Assembly (NCBI GenBank): GCA_030697365.1
Contig: JAUYQH010000112.1
Coordinates: 1 to 44,423 of the forward strand
Length of the DNA stretch: 44,423 nucleotides
Direction: 5' to 3'
DNA from: Novosphingobium sp.
GTDB taxonomy: Bacteria > Pseudomonadota > Alphaproteobacteria > Sphingomonadales > Sphingomonadaceae
The position numbers were made by a program, and so were the translations under genes. Below, one piece after another: positions 8,269-16,040 of this stretch (the first letter of the stretch is position 1; every line of letters starts with the position of its first letter). Below the pieces are notes generated by a model, which saw nothing but the letters and a program-made list of their open reading frames with translations, ran no database searches and was not told the DNA's origin.

Positions 8269-9398
8269 GCCAGGCGATAACCGCCCGCATCGCGCGCGGA
8301 GTCTCCGATTTGCCGGCGTCAGAGTGGGACGCGCTCACCGCCGGCGCCAATCCTTTCATGCGCCACGCTTTTCTTTCCGCCCTGGAGCTATCGGGTAGCG
8401 TCGGCGGGCGCAGCGGGTGGACACCGCTGCCTCTGGTGATCGAAGACGAAGACGGTCGCCTCGCCGCCGCGCTCCCAGCGTATCTCAAGCAGCACAGCCA
8501 GGGCGAATACGTGTTTGACCATTCGTGGGCGGACGCCTGGCAGCGCGCCGGGGGAGCCTATTACCCCAAACTCCAGATCGCCGCGCCGTTCACCCCGGCG
8601 ACCGGGCCGCGCCTGCTGACGCGCGATCCAGCCATGGCCGCGCCGCTGCTCGCCGCAGCGGAAAAGCTGTGTGCGATGCACGACCTGTCGTCGGCCCACG
8701 CCACATTCGTCGAACCGGGCCAGGTGCAGTCGTTCGAAGCGGCCGGGTGGCTGATACGCCGCGACATCCAGTTCCACTGGTTCAACCGCGGCTATGCCAG
8801 CTTCGACGCCTTCCTCGCTGCGCTATCCTCGCGCAAGCGCAAGGCGATCCGCAAGGAACGCGCCGCGGCGCAGGAAGGTGTCAAAATCCGCGCGTTCACC
8901 GGCCGGGAAATCCGCCCCGAGCACTGGGACGCGTCCTGGCAATTCTATCAGGACACCGGCAGCCGCAAGTGGGGCCGCCCCTATCTTTCTCGCGCCGCGT
9001 TCGACCTGTTCGGCGAGACGATGGGTGGGGACACCGTCCTGATGCTGGCATTTGTGGACGGCGCGCCCATCGCGGGGGCGCTCAACTTCCTCGGGCGCGA
9101 GGCGCTTTACGGCCGCTATTGGGGCTGCTCGATCGACAAGCCGTTTCTCCATTTCGAGCTGTGCTATTACCAGGCCATCGAACTGGCGATCGAACGCGGG
9201 CTGTCGCGGGTCGAGGCCGGGGCGCAAGGACCGCACAAGCTGGCTCGCGGATATGAGCCGGTGCAGACGTTTTCCGCGCACTGGATCGCCGATCCCGGTT
9301 TCCGCGCAGCGATCGAGGATTTCCTTGAACGCGAACGCGCGGGCGTGACGCAGGATCAGCTATTTCTGGGCGAAAGGACGCCGTTCCGGAAGAACTGA
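8265..9398 (+). CDS. FemAB/GNAT-like acyltransferase (DUF482, PF04339)
   Basis: Protein of 377 residues of the peptidoglycan-biosynthesis-like GNAT family. Recognisable parts are NPFMRHAFLSALELSGSVGGRSGW near the N-terminus, YVFDHSWADAWQRAGGAYYPKLQIAAPFTP, and SSRKRKAIRKERAAA followed by the second GNAT-like half with GGALNFLGREALYGRYWG and EAGAQGPHKLARGYEPV. The acyl group and acceptor are unknown. It is the last gene of the DUF3572-HAD-RidA-GDPD run and ends 1 base before a hairpin. Confidence 0.88.
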   Translation: MSQAITARIARGVSDLPASEWDALTAGANPFMRHAFLSALELSGSVGGRSGWTPLPLVIEDEDGRLAAALPAYLKQHSQGEYVFDHSWADAWQRAGGAYYPKLQIAAPFTPATGPRLLTRDPAMAAPLLAAAEKLCAMHDLSSAHATFVEPGQVQSFEAAGWLIRRDIQFHWFNRGYASFDAFLAALSSRKRKAIRKERAAAQEGVKIRAFTGREIRPEHWDASWQFYQDTGSRKWGRPYLSRAAFDLFGETMGGDTVLMLAFVDGAPIAGALNFLGREALYGRYWGCSIDKPFLHFELCYYQAIELAIERGLSRVEAGAQGPHKLARGYEPVQTFSAHWIADPGFRAAIEDFLERERAGVTQDQLFLGERTPFRKN

Positions 9399-9421
9399 TT
9401 TCCCGAGCAAAGCTCGAGAAA
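9399..9421. terminator. Probable bidirectional terminator between convergent genes
   Basis: Imperfect inverted repeat TTTCCCGAGC / GCTCGAGAAA with an AAA loop (9 of 10 pairs). It directly follows the FemAB-like stop and lies 9 bases past the SEL1-protein stop, so it is well placed to end transcription from both sides. The flanking T/A tracts are short. Confidence 0.5.
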
Positions 9422-9430
9422 GATTGGCAA

Positions 9431-9775
9431 TCAAGCTGCCCGCCGCGCCCCGGCGCTCAGCCATTCGCGTGCGCGGCGCTGGGCTTCGGCGATCTCGCGC
9501 GCGGTCATTTCCTCGGCGATGTCGGCGCGGCACCAGGCGCTTTCCTCGTGGCCCGCGACCGCGGCGAGGTTGAACCACTTGTGCGCCTCGATCAGGTCGC
9601 ACGACACGCCATGACTGCCGGTCGAATAGGCGACGCCCAGATCGTAGTATGCCGCGGTATCGCCCTGCGCGGCGGCGGCTAGGCAGGCGGCGACCAAGAG
9701 GTCGGCGTTGCGTTCGTGGTCGATCGCGATCGGCTGCGCCGTGGCGGCAGCGATGCGGATGAAGCCTTGTTCCAT
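9431..9775 (-). CDS. Small SEL1-repeat protein
   Basis: Protein of 114 residues with one clear SEL1/TPR-like helical unit: AAAQGDTAAYYDLGVAYSTGSHGVSCDLIEAHKWFNLAAVAGHEESAWCRADIAEEM. SEL1 repeats mediate protein-protein contacts; no catalytic motif is seen. ATG 9775 is preceded by AGGGGAAATTGGGG and is preferred to an upstream in-frame start at 9847 whose translation is basic and low in complexity. No signal peptide. Confidence 0.8.
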   Translation of the reverse strand: MEQGFIRIAAATAQPIAIDHERNADLLVAACLAAAAQGDTAAYYDLGVAYSTGSHGVSCDLIEAHKWFNLAAVAGHEESAWCRADIAEEMTAREIAEAQRRAREWLSAGARRAA

Positions 9776-10089
9776 GTCCCCAATTTCCCCTGTTCGCCGG
9801 ACTTTCCCCTTCCGGCGATCCCCAACGTGTCCAATCAGGGTCAACAATAGGTTAACGCCGTTCGCACTTTCTCACGCGCGGCTGTTGCACTTTCACGACA
9901 CTCCAACGGGGTTCCAGGTGAAAAGTCCGATTTCATTCGGCTGAGCTTAAGATTTCACCCGCTAACCGCCCGCCAAATCTCTTGGACGCTTGTGCGCGAC
10001 TCATGCCCTCCTTATAGGCGCGCACAAACAGGCACTTGGCGTAACAACGCGGGTTCCTGGCCCAGGGGTACGGGTTTGGAGAGATGGGA
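9776..10089. other. Structured intergenic region upstream of dksA
   Basis: About 310 bases between divergent genes, with no coding potential that I trust and lower GC than its surroundings. It holds two sets of inverted repeats. GGTGAAA (9917-9923) pairs with TTTCACC (9953-9959) and encloses CCGA/TCGG (9927-9930 / 9937-9940). TTGTGCGCG (9990-9998) pairs with CGCGCACAA (10019-10027). The second repeat overlaps a possible promoter, TTGTGC (9990) with TTATAG (10012) sixteen bases downstream, which would drive dksA. Confidence 0.5.
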
Positions 10090-10548
10090 ATGGCCACCAT
10101 ACTGGCTGACGAGATCGACGTACTGGCGAAAGCCAAGCGCGCGTTGGCGGGCGACTATCTGCCCGGCGACGACGAACCCTACATGGGCGAGCCCCAGCTC
10201 GAGTATTTTCGCCGCCTGCTGCTCGAATGGAAGCGTTCGATCCTGGCCTCGTCGGCGGGAACGCTCCAGTTGCTGCAGGACGGCCCGATCCGCGAGCCCG
10301 ATCTGAACGACCGCGCATCGAGCGAGACCGACTGGGGAATCGAACTGCGCACCCGCGATCGCCAGCGCAAGCTTATCGCCAAAATCGATGCGGCGCTGCG
10401 CCGGATCGACGAGGGCGAATACGGCTTCTGCGAAGTCAGCGGCGAGCCGATCGGGCTGGGCCGGCTGATCGCGCGGCCGGTCGCGACGATGACCGTCGAG
10501 GCGCAGCAGGCGCACGAAAAGCGCGAAAAGGTCTCGCGCGACAATTGA
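10090..10548 (+). CDS. dksA: RNA polymerase-binding transcription factor DksA with degenerate zinc finger
   Basis: Protein of 152 residues that enters the secondary channel of RNA polymerase and, with ppGpp, adjusts promoter activity. The coiled-coil tip carries DLNDRA (71-76), matching the essential DxxDxA motif. The globular end reads GEYGFCEVSGEPIGLGRLIARPVATMTVEAQ; only Cys114 remains of the four zinc ligands of E. coli DksA, a pattern known for alphaproteobacterial DksA. ATG 10090 is preferred to ATG 10084 because GGAGAG lies six bases upstream of the former and abuts the latter. Confidence 0.93.
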   Translation: MATILADEIDVLAKAKRALAGDYLPGDDEPYMGEPQLEYFRRLLLEWKRSILASSAGTLQLLQDGPIREPDLNDRASSETDWGIELRTRDRQRKLIAKIDAALRRIDEGEYGFCEVSGEPIGLGRLIARPVATMTVEAQQAHEKREKVSRDN

Positions 10549-10672
10549 CGTGCCGATTTCGCCAATCCTTGGCGATGCGTTAAGCAATTCTTCGGGTTCG
10601 TAAGCTATCGCGCAGGTTATGAGCATCACGCGCTTCGAGTTGGCGCGGGATGCGTGATCGCAAGGTTTTTCA

Positions 10673-11035
10673 ATGGCCGAAGACGACCATCGCCACATTT
10701 CTCGCGACAGCCTGTTCTTGATGGCGGAATTGCGCGTGCCCGGGCAGGAAGAGCTGATCCGGGTCAAGGTGCGCAATCTGTCGGCGGGCGGGATGATGGC
10801 CGAAGGGCCGGTTCGGGCGGTCCGTGGCACGCTGGTCGAAGTAAACATCCGCAACGTCGGTTGGGTCGAAGGCGCGATCGCCTGGGCGCAGGGCGACCGC
10901 TGCGGCATCGCCTTCAGCGAAGACATCGATCCGATTATTGCCCGCTCTCCGGTGGTCATTGGCGAAGGCACGCCGCGCTTCGTCAAGCCGGTCGGGCAGT
11001 GGGTCGAACCCAAGCGGCTCCAGCGCAAGATCTGA
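10673..11035 (+). CDS. PilZ-domain protein
   Basis: Single-domain protein of 120 residues. The PilZ core is visible: a basic N-terminal stretch with HRHISRD, the strand motif VKVRNLSAGGMMAEG matching (D/N)xSxxG, and AIAWAQGDRCGIAFSEDID, the typical third strand. PilZ domains usually bind cyclic di-GMP through an Arg-x-x-x-Arg and the NxSxxG motif. The arginine motif is imperfect here, so binding is likely but not certain. No partner domain is present. AAGG lies before the ATG. Confidence 0.85.
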   Translation: MAEDDHRHISRDSLFLMAELRVPGQEELIRVKVRNLSAGGMMAEGPVRAVRGTLVEVNIRNVGWVEGAIAWAQGDRCGIAFSEDIDPIIARSPVVIGEGTPRFVKPVGQWVEPKRLQRKI

Positions 11036-11130
11036 GGATTCCGCGACGGTGGAGCGTGGCAGCAGATGACCTGCCGCCAATGCGATCCCGGCACTGACCA
11101 AACCCCACAACCCTGCTACAACCCAGCCCG

Positions 11131-12597
11131 ATGCGGCGCGCGCCTGTCCTGATCTGCCTGCTCGCCCTGGTCGCAGGGGCCTGCAATCGCCGCGACGACG
11201 GGCCGGTCAGCGTGTCTGTGATCGGCGGAACCGACGCATTCGACCAGATGCGCGGCGTGCGGCTCAGCCCCGCGGCGCAACTGCTGCGCGCGGCCACGGT
11301 CGAGGGCCTGGTCGGGTTCGATGCCGAAGGCCGCGTGGTTCCCGCGCTCGCCGATCGCTGGATCGTGACCGAGGACGGTCAAAGCTATATCTTCCGCCTG
11401 CGCAACGGCGAATGGCCCGATGGCAGTGCGATCACCGGCGAAACCGCCGCCGCCACGCTGCGCCGGACGATCGCCGGTTTGCGCGGCACCGCGCTGGCGC
11501 GCGATCTGGCGCCAATCAGTGAAATCCGGGCGATGGCCGGGCGGGTGGTCGAAGTCCGCCTCTCGACCGCGGTCCCCGACCTGCTAGATTTGCTCGCGCA
11601 GCCCGAACTGGGCCTGCCATGGAAGAACCGGGGCGCCGGGCCGATGAAGCTGACCCGACGGGGCGGCGTCGCCGAACTCGTGCCGCTCGCACCCGAATCG
11701 CGCGGACTTCCCGCCCAGGAGGACTGGGCCGAGCGCGTCCGCGGCTTGCAGGTGCGGCCCGAAGCCGCCGCCGCGGCGGTCGCCCGGTTCGACGAAGGCT
11801 ATGCCGACATCGTTCTGGGGGGGACGGTCGATACGCTACCGCTGGTCAGGACCTCGGGGCTGTCGCGCGGCAACTTGCGGCTCGATCCCGTGATCGGCCT
11901 GTTCGGGCTCGCGGTGGTCAGTCGCAACGGCCTGTTCGCCGAGCCCGAGAACCGCGAAGCGATTGCGATGGCCATCGATCGCGAGGCTTTGCTCGGCGAA
12001 TTCAACGTCGGCGGGTGGGAGCCGACCACCCGGATCGTCTCGCCCGAAGCGGCCGACGATCTGGGCACGGTGGGCGAGCGCTGGGTGGGTCTCGATCTCG
12101 CCGCCCGCCAGGGCGTCGCCGCTGCGCGGATCGCGCGCTGGAACCAAGCGGGCAATTCGCCCCGCACCATCCGGATCGCGCTTCCCGCGACGCCGGGCGG
12201 GACGATCGTGTTCGAACGTCTGCGCACCGATCTGGCGGCGATCGGGCTCAAGACCGTGCGTGTCAAGGAAGCGCAGGACGCCGACTTGCGGCTGTATGAT
12301 GCGGTGGCGCGCTATGGCCGGGTCGCCTGGTTCCTCAACCAGCTGAGCTGCGCCGCTGGGCGTCCGGTGTGCAGCGCCGAAGGCGACGCGCGGATGGCCG
12401 AGGCGCTGGCTGCACCCGATGCCGAATCGCGCGCTGCATTATTGGCCGAAGCCGAAGCCGAAATCACCGCCGCCAACGGCTTCATTCCCTTCGCCCGCCC
12501 GCTGCGCTGGTCCCTGGTGCGCGGCGACATTACCGGCTTCGCCATCAACCCGTGGGGTCTGCATCCCTTGTTGCCGCTCGCCCTCGCCCCCAGATAG
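11131..12597 (+). CDS. Peptide/nickel-type ABC transporter substrate-binding lipoprotein (SBP family 5)
   Basis: Protein of 488 residues beginning MRRAPVLICLLALVAGACNRR, a lipoprotein signal with lipobox VAGAC and predicted lipidated Cys18. The mature part has SBP_bac_5 features: RAATVEGLVGFDAEGRVVPALADRWIVTEDGQSYIFRLRNGEWPDGSAIT, and later NREAIAMAIDREALLGEFN. Such proteins capture peptides, opines or metals for an ABC importer, but no permease or ATPase gene is near, so it is an orphan here. A short gap separates it from the following DUF4112 gene. Confidence 0.87.
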   Translation: MRRAPVLICLLALVAGACNRRDDGPVSVSVIGGTDAFDQMRGVRLSPAAQLLRAATVEGLVGFDAEGRVVPALADRWIVTEDGQSYIFRLRNGEWPDGSAITGETAAATLRRTIAGLRGTALARDLAPISEIRAMAGRVVEVRLSTAVPDLLDLLAQPELGLPWKNRGAGPMKLTRRGGVAELVPLAPESRGLPAQEDWAERVRGLQVRPEAAAAAVARFDEGYADIVLGGTVDTLPLVRTSGLSRGNLRLDPVIGLFGLAVVSRNGLFAEPENREAIAMAIDREALLGEFNVGGWEPTTRIVSPEAADDLGTVGERWVGLDLAARQGVAAARIARWNQAGNSPRTIRIALPATPGGTIVFERLRTDLAAIGLKTVRVKEAQDADLRLYDAVARYGRVAWFLNQLSCAAGRPVCSAEGDARMAEALAAPDAESRAALLAEAEAEITAANGFIPFARPLRWSLVRGDITGFAINPWGLHPLLPLALAPR

Positions 12598-12622
12598 CGG
12601 TTCGGAACAGCAAGGCGCAATT

Positions 12623-13045
12623 ATGGACAGCGAGCGGGTACGACCACAACGGATGGGCTTCGAACTGCCTTCGCTTGGCAGCGATGCCGCGGCCGTGCGC
12701 CACCGGGTCGAGGCGATGGAGAAACTGCTCGAGCGCAGCCTGACCATCCCCGGCACCAGAATCCCGATCGGTCTTGACGCCCTGGCCGGGCTGATTCCGG
12801 TCGTCGGCGACCTGATCACCGCGGCGATGGGTGCGTGGATCGTGTGGGAAGGCCGCAACCTGGGCATGCCCAAGTGGCAGCTGTGGCGGATGGCGGCCAA
12901 TATCGGCATCGATACCGCGGTGGGCGCGGTGCCGCTGGTGGGCGACGTGCTCGACTTCGCGTTCCGCTCGAACAGCAAGAACCTGCGCATCATCAAGCGC
13001 CATCTGGACAAACACCATCCGGCGACGCGGGTGATCGAGGGTTAG
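12623..13045 (+). CDS. DUF4112 membrane protein
   Basis: Protein of 140 residues with the DUF4112 pattern: IPGTRIPIGLDALAGLIPVVGDLITAAMGAWIVWEGRNLGMPKWQLWRMAANIGIDTAVGAVPLVGDVLDFAFRSNSKNLRII. It has two hydrophobic hairpins, each with a G-L/V-x-P-x-V-G-D turn, and basic flanks. The function is unknown. It starts 25 bases after the lipoprotein gene and may be co-transcribed. Confidence 0.88.
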   Translation: MDSERVRPQRMGFELPSLGSDAAAVRHRVEAMEKLLERSLTIPGTRIPIGLDALAGLIPVVGDLITAAMGAWIVWEGRNLGMPKWQLWRMAANIGIDTAVGAVPLVGDVLDFAFRSNSKNLRIIKRHLDKHHPATRVIEG

Positions 13046-13064
13046 CCGCTCACTCCAGCCTCCC

Positions 13065-13223
13065 TCAAAAATCGACAGCAATCCCTTTGCGCTCCCAGTC
13101 GCCGAAGCGGGTGGGGTCGAGCGGGTCGTCCGAGGGCCTGGGCGCGCGAGGCTCGGGGACCGGGGAGTTGGTCCAGTGGGCGGGCTTCTTGAAGCCGGCG
13201 GGGCGAAGGGTGGCGCGTTTCAT
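13065..13223 (-). CDS. SDHAF4/DUF1674 family protein (52 aa)
   Basis: A short gene of 52 codons. It begins MKRATLRPAGFKKPAHW and ends DPLDPTRFGDWERKGIAVDF, the signature C-terminus of DUF1674, the bacterial homologues of succinate dehydrogenase assembly factor 4 (Sdh8). In mitochondria SDHAF4 helps to load flavinylated SdhA into complex II; a similar role here is inferred. It lies between DUF4112 (convergent, 19 bases away) and rsmB (divergent). Confidence 0.85.
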   Translation of the reverse strand: MKRATLRPAGFKKPAHWTNSPVPEPRAPRPSDDPLDPTRFGDWERKGIAVDF

Positions 13224-13294
13224 TGCTTTACTCTGCGCTCGCCCGCGGCTGGGCGCAATTGCCTTCGTCCGCCCCGCGCTCTAGCGCGCCGCAC

Positions 13295-14545
13295 GTGACC
13301 CTGTCCGATCCTATCCCCGGCCTGCCCGCGAGGACCGCGGCACTGCGCCTGCTCGATGCGGTGCTGCGCCGGGGCGAGACGCTCGAGCAGGCCGGAGCGG
13401 CCGCCTCGCGCGGGCTCAAGGGCGAGGACCGCGCGCTGGCGCTGGCGATCGCCGCCGAGAGCTTGCGCTGGCTGACCGATCTCGACGCGCTGATCGACAG
13501 CGCCACGCAGCAGCGGCTGCCCGAAGACGCCAAGCCGCGCAGCGTGCTGCGGCTGATGCTCGCCCAGACGCTGCGCCTCGGCACTCCGGCGCACGCGGTG
13601 ATCGCGACTGCGTTGCCATTGCTGAGCGGCGGACCGCGGCGGCTGGCGCACGGGGTGTTCTCGGCGCTGCTGCGGCGCAAGGCCCAATTGCCCGCGCAAC
13701 CGACGCTGCCCCCCGCGGTTGTCGCGCGCTGGGAAGAGGCCCGCCCCGGCCGCACCGCCATCATCGCCGCCGCGCTGGCCGAGCCCCCGCCGCTCGACCT
13801 GAGCTTGCGCGATGCTGCCGAGACCGCGCAGTGGTGCGAACGGCTGGGCGGCACCACGCTCGCCCCCGGACACGTCCGCCTGCCGCGCGGGACCGCGATC
13901 GAATCGCTGCCGGGCTTCGCTGAAGGCGCTTGGTGGGTGCAGGATTTCGGGGCGAGCTTGCCCGCCCGACTCCTTGGCCCGGGCAACGGACAGCGCGCGC
14001 TCGATCTCTGCGCCGCGCCGGGGGGCAAGACGCTCCAGCTTGCGGCCGCCGGTTGGGATGTCACCGCGCTCGACAAGTCGGCGCGGCGGCTCGAACGGCT
14101 GGAGAGCAACCTTGCCCGCGCCGGGCTGAGCGCGCGAATCGTCACCGCCGATGCGCTGGACTGGGAGCCGGTGGAGCGCTTCGACGCGATCCTGCTCGAT
14201 GCGCCGTGCACCGCGACGGGCACCTGCCGCCGCCACCCCGACGTGGTCCACCGCATCGCCGCGCCGCAGATTGCGGAGATGGCGGAACTCCAGACGGCGC
14301 TGCTGACGCGCGCGTCAGGCTGGCTCGCGCCCGGTGGGCGGCTGGTCTACGCGGTCTGCTCGATCGAACCCGAGGAAGGCGAGGCGCAAGTCGCCGCGGT
14401 CCCGCTGACGCCCGATCCGGTCTGCGCGAGCGAACTGCCCGCGGGGCTGTTACCCACCGCCGGCGGCGCCTTGCGCACCGACCCGGCGATGCTCGCCGAA
14501 GCCGGCGGCATGGACGGCTTCTTCATAGCTCGTTGGACGACCTGA
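13295..14545 (+). CDS. rsmB: 16S rRNA m5C967-type methyltransferase (RsmB/NOP2/Sun family)
   Basis: SAM-dependent RNA cytosine-5 methyltransferase of about 416 residues. The N-terminal NusB-like helical domain (ALRLLDAVLRRGETLEQAG to FSALLRRK) is followed by the Rossmann domain with motif I ALDLCAAPGGKT, motif IV LLDAPCTATGTCRRHPD and motif VI LVYAVCSIEPEEGE, which carry the two functional cysteines. GTG 13295 (VTLSDPIPGLPART) is chosen as start; a TTG at 13223 is possible but would overlap the divergent SDHAF4-like start and add a low-quality N-terminus. It converges on msrA with a 10-base gap. Confidence 0.9.
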   Translation: MTLSDPIPGLPARTAALRLLDAVLRRGETLEQAGAAASRGLKGEDRALALAIAAESLRWLTDLDALIDSATQQRLPEDAKPRSVLRLMLAQTLRLGTPAHAVIATALPLLSGGPRRLAHGVFSALLRRKAQLPAQPTLPPAVVARWEEARPGRTAIIAAALAEPPPLDLSLRDAAETAQWCERLGGTTLAPGHVRLPRGTAIESLPGFAEGAWWVQDFGASLPARLLGPGNGQRALDLCAAPGGKTLQLAAAGWDVTALDKSARRLERLESNLARAGLSARIVTADALDWEPVERFDAILLDAPCTATGTCRRHPDVVHRIAAPQIAEMAELQTALLTRASGWLAPGGRLVYAVCSIEPEEGEAQVAAVPLTPDPVCASELPAGLLPTAGGALRTDPAMLAEAGGMDGFFIARWTT

Positions 14546-14555
14546 CAGTCAAATC

Positions 14556-15095
14556 TCAACCCGACTTTACTTTCGCCGCGAAGCTCTTGCGCAGCTTCAT
14601 AAGCTTGGGCGGGATCGTCGCCAGGCAATAGGGATTGCGCTGGCCTTCGCCCTCCCAGTACTCCTGGTGATAGCCCTCAGCCGGATACCAGGTCGCGGTT
14701 CCCTCGATCTTCGTCACGACCTTGCCACCTTGATCGGAATTGGCCCGCGCGATTGCCGCCTCGGCCTCGGTGCGCTGCGAATCGTCGAGCGGAAAGATCG
14801 CCGAACGATACTGCGTGCCGACATCGTTGCCCTGGCGGTTGAGCTGGGTCGGATCGTGCGTGCCCATGAACACGTCGAGCAGTTGCGCATAATCGAGCAC
14901 CGCCGGATCGAAGGTCACCCGGATTGCCTCGGCGTGCCCGGTCGCCCCACTGCAGACCTCCTTGTACGTCGGGTTATCGACGCTGCCGCCGATATAGCCG
15001 CTCTCCACCGCGCTCACTCCGATCACGTCGCGGAACACCGCCTCGGTGCACCAGAAGCATCCCCCCGCGACAATCGCCGTTGCCTGTTCGCCCAT
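14556..15095 (-). CDS. msrA: Peptide methionine (S)-S-oxide reductase MsrA
   Basis: Repairs methionine-S-sulfoxide in proteins. It has 179 residues, the usual length for the cytosolic enzyme. The catalytic motif GGCFWC contains nucleophile Cys13. GYIGGSVDNPTYKEVCSGATGHAEAIRVTFDP and the end WYPAEGYHQEYWE are family signatures. No signal peptide. It diverges from the secreted methyltransferase-like gene across 72 bases. Confidence 0.96.
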   Translation of the reverse strand: MGEQATAIVAGGCFWCTEAVFRDVIGVSAVESGYIGGSVDNPTYKEVCSGATGHAEAIRVTFDPAVLDYAQLLDVFMGTHDPTQLNRQGNDVGTQYRSAIFPLDDSQRTEAEAAIARANSDQGGKVVTKIEGTATWYPAEGYHQEYWEGEGQRNPYCLATIPPKLMKLRKSFAAKVKSG

Positions 15096-15167
15096 AGCTT
15101 CGTAACTCCTTCGCAGCGCGAGATAAGCAGCGTCCCCGCGCTTGTCATCGCCATGAGGAGAAATTCG

Positions 15168-16028
15168 ATGCGCCCCATTGCTGCCCAGATTGCCTCAGTC
15201 ACCCTGTCGTTGGGCCTCGCGCTTGCGGCCCCCGCCCTCGCCCAGACCACCGCACTGCCGCGCCCCGTGGCCGCCAAGGCGATCAATCCGGCGCTTGCCG
15301 CCGCGGTCGCCGATCCCCGGCGCGCCGAGGATCGCGCCCGCGACCAATGGCGCAAGCCGGCCGAAACGCTCGCCTTCTTCGGCGTCGCGCCCGAGATGAA
15401 GGTAGGCGAATACGCCCCGGGGGGCGGCTGGTACTCGCGGCTGCTCGGGTTGTACCTCGGGCCGAGGGGCAAGCTGGTCGGGCTCTATTTCGACCCGACC
15501 TCGGGCGCGTTCGCCGCCGACCGCCAGGAGGGCATCCGCAAGGGCGCGGCCAAGTATCCGGCCGACGTCGCGGGCTGGTCGGGACTCCCGGCCGAACGCT
15601 TCACCGCAATGACCCTGGAAACCATCCCCGATGCCGAGAAGGGCACGTTCGACCGAATCATCGTCGCGCGGATGATGCACAACCTGATGCGCTGGAACAT
15701 CGCCGATCGCGAGATCAAGGCGATGCGTTCGCTGCTCAAGGACGGCGGAATGATCGGGATCGAACAGCACCGCGCCAGGCCGAACGCGCCGTTCTCCTAT
15801 GCCGACGGCAACAAGGGCTATCTGCGCGAGGCCGACGTGATCAAGTTCATGGAGGTCAACGGTTTCGAATTCGCCGGGCGAAGCGATGCCAACGCCAACG
15901 CCAAGGATCCCGCCAACCACCCCGAAGGCGTGTGGGAACTGCCGCCGTCGCTGGGCACCAAGCGCGAGGAACTGAAGGCCATCGGCGAATCGGACCGGAT
16001 GACGCTTCTGTTCCGTAAACGGCCCTGA
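15168..16028 (+). CDS. Exported class I methyltransferase-like protein
   Basis: Protein of 286 residues with a Sec signal peptide (MRPIAAQIASVTLSLGLALAAPALAQ, cleavage after ALA/AQ) and a mature part resembling SAM-dependent methyltransferases: VGEYAPGGGWYSRLLGLYLGPRGKLVGLYFDP in the motif I place, then FDRIIVARMMHNLMRW and LLKDGGMIGIEQHRA. The glycine-rich loop is altered (E-Y-A-P-G-G-G-W-Y instead of D-x-G-x-G-x-G). Export is odd for a SAM enzyme; predicted periplasmic methyltransferases of this type are common in sphingomonads and their substrate is unknown. ATG 15168 has GAGGAG upstream. Confidence 0.85.
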   Translation: MRPIAAQIASVTLSLGLALAAPALAQTTALPRPVAAKAINPALAAAVADPRRAEDRARDQWRKPAETLAFFGVAPEMKVGEYAPGGGWYSRLLGLYLGPRGKLVGLYFDPTSGAFAADRQEGIRKGAAKYPADVAGWSGLPAERFTAMTLETIPDAEKGTFDRIIVARMMHNLMRWNIADREIKAMRSLLKDGGMIGIEQHRARPNAPFSYADGNKGYLREADVIKFMEVNGFEFAGRSDANANAKDPANHPEGVWELPPSLGTKREELKAIGESDRMTLLFRKRP

Positions 16029-16040
16029 TAGGGCGCGGCG

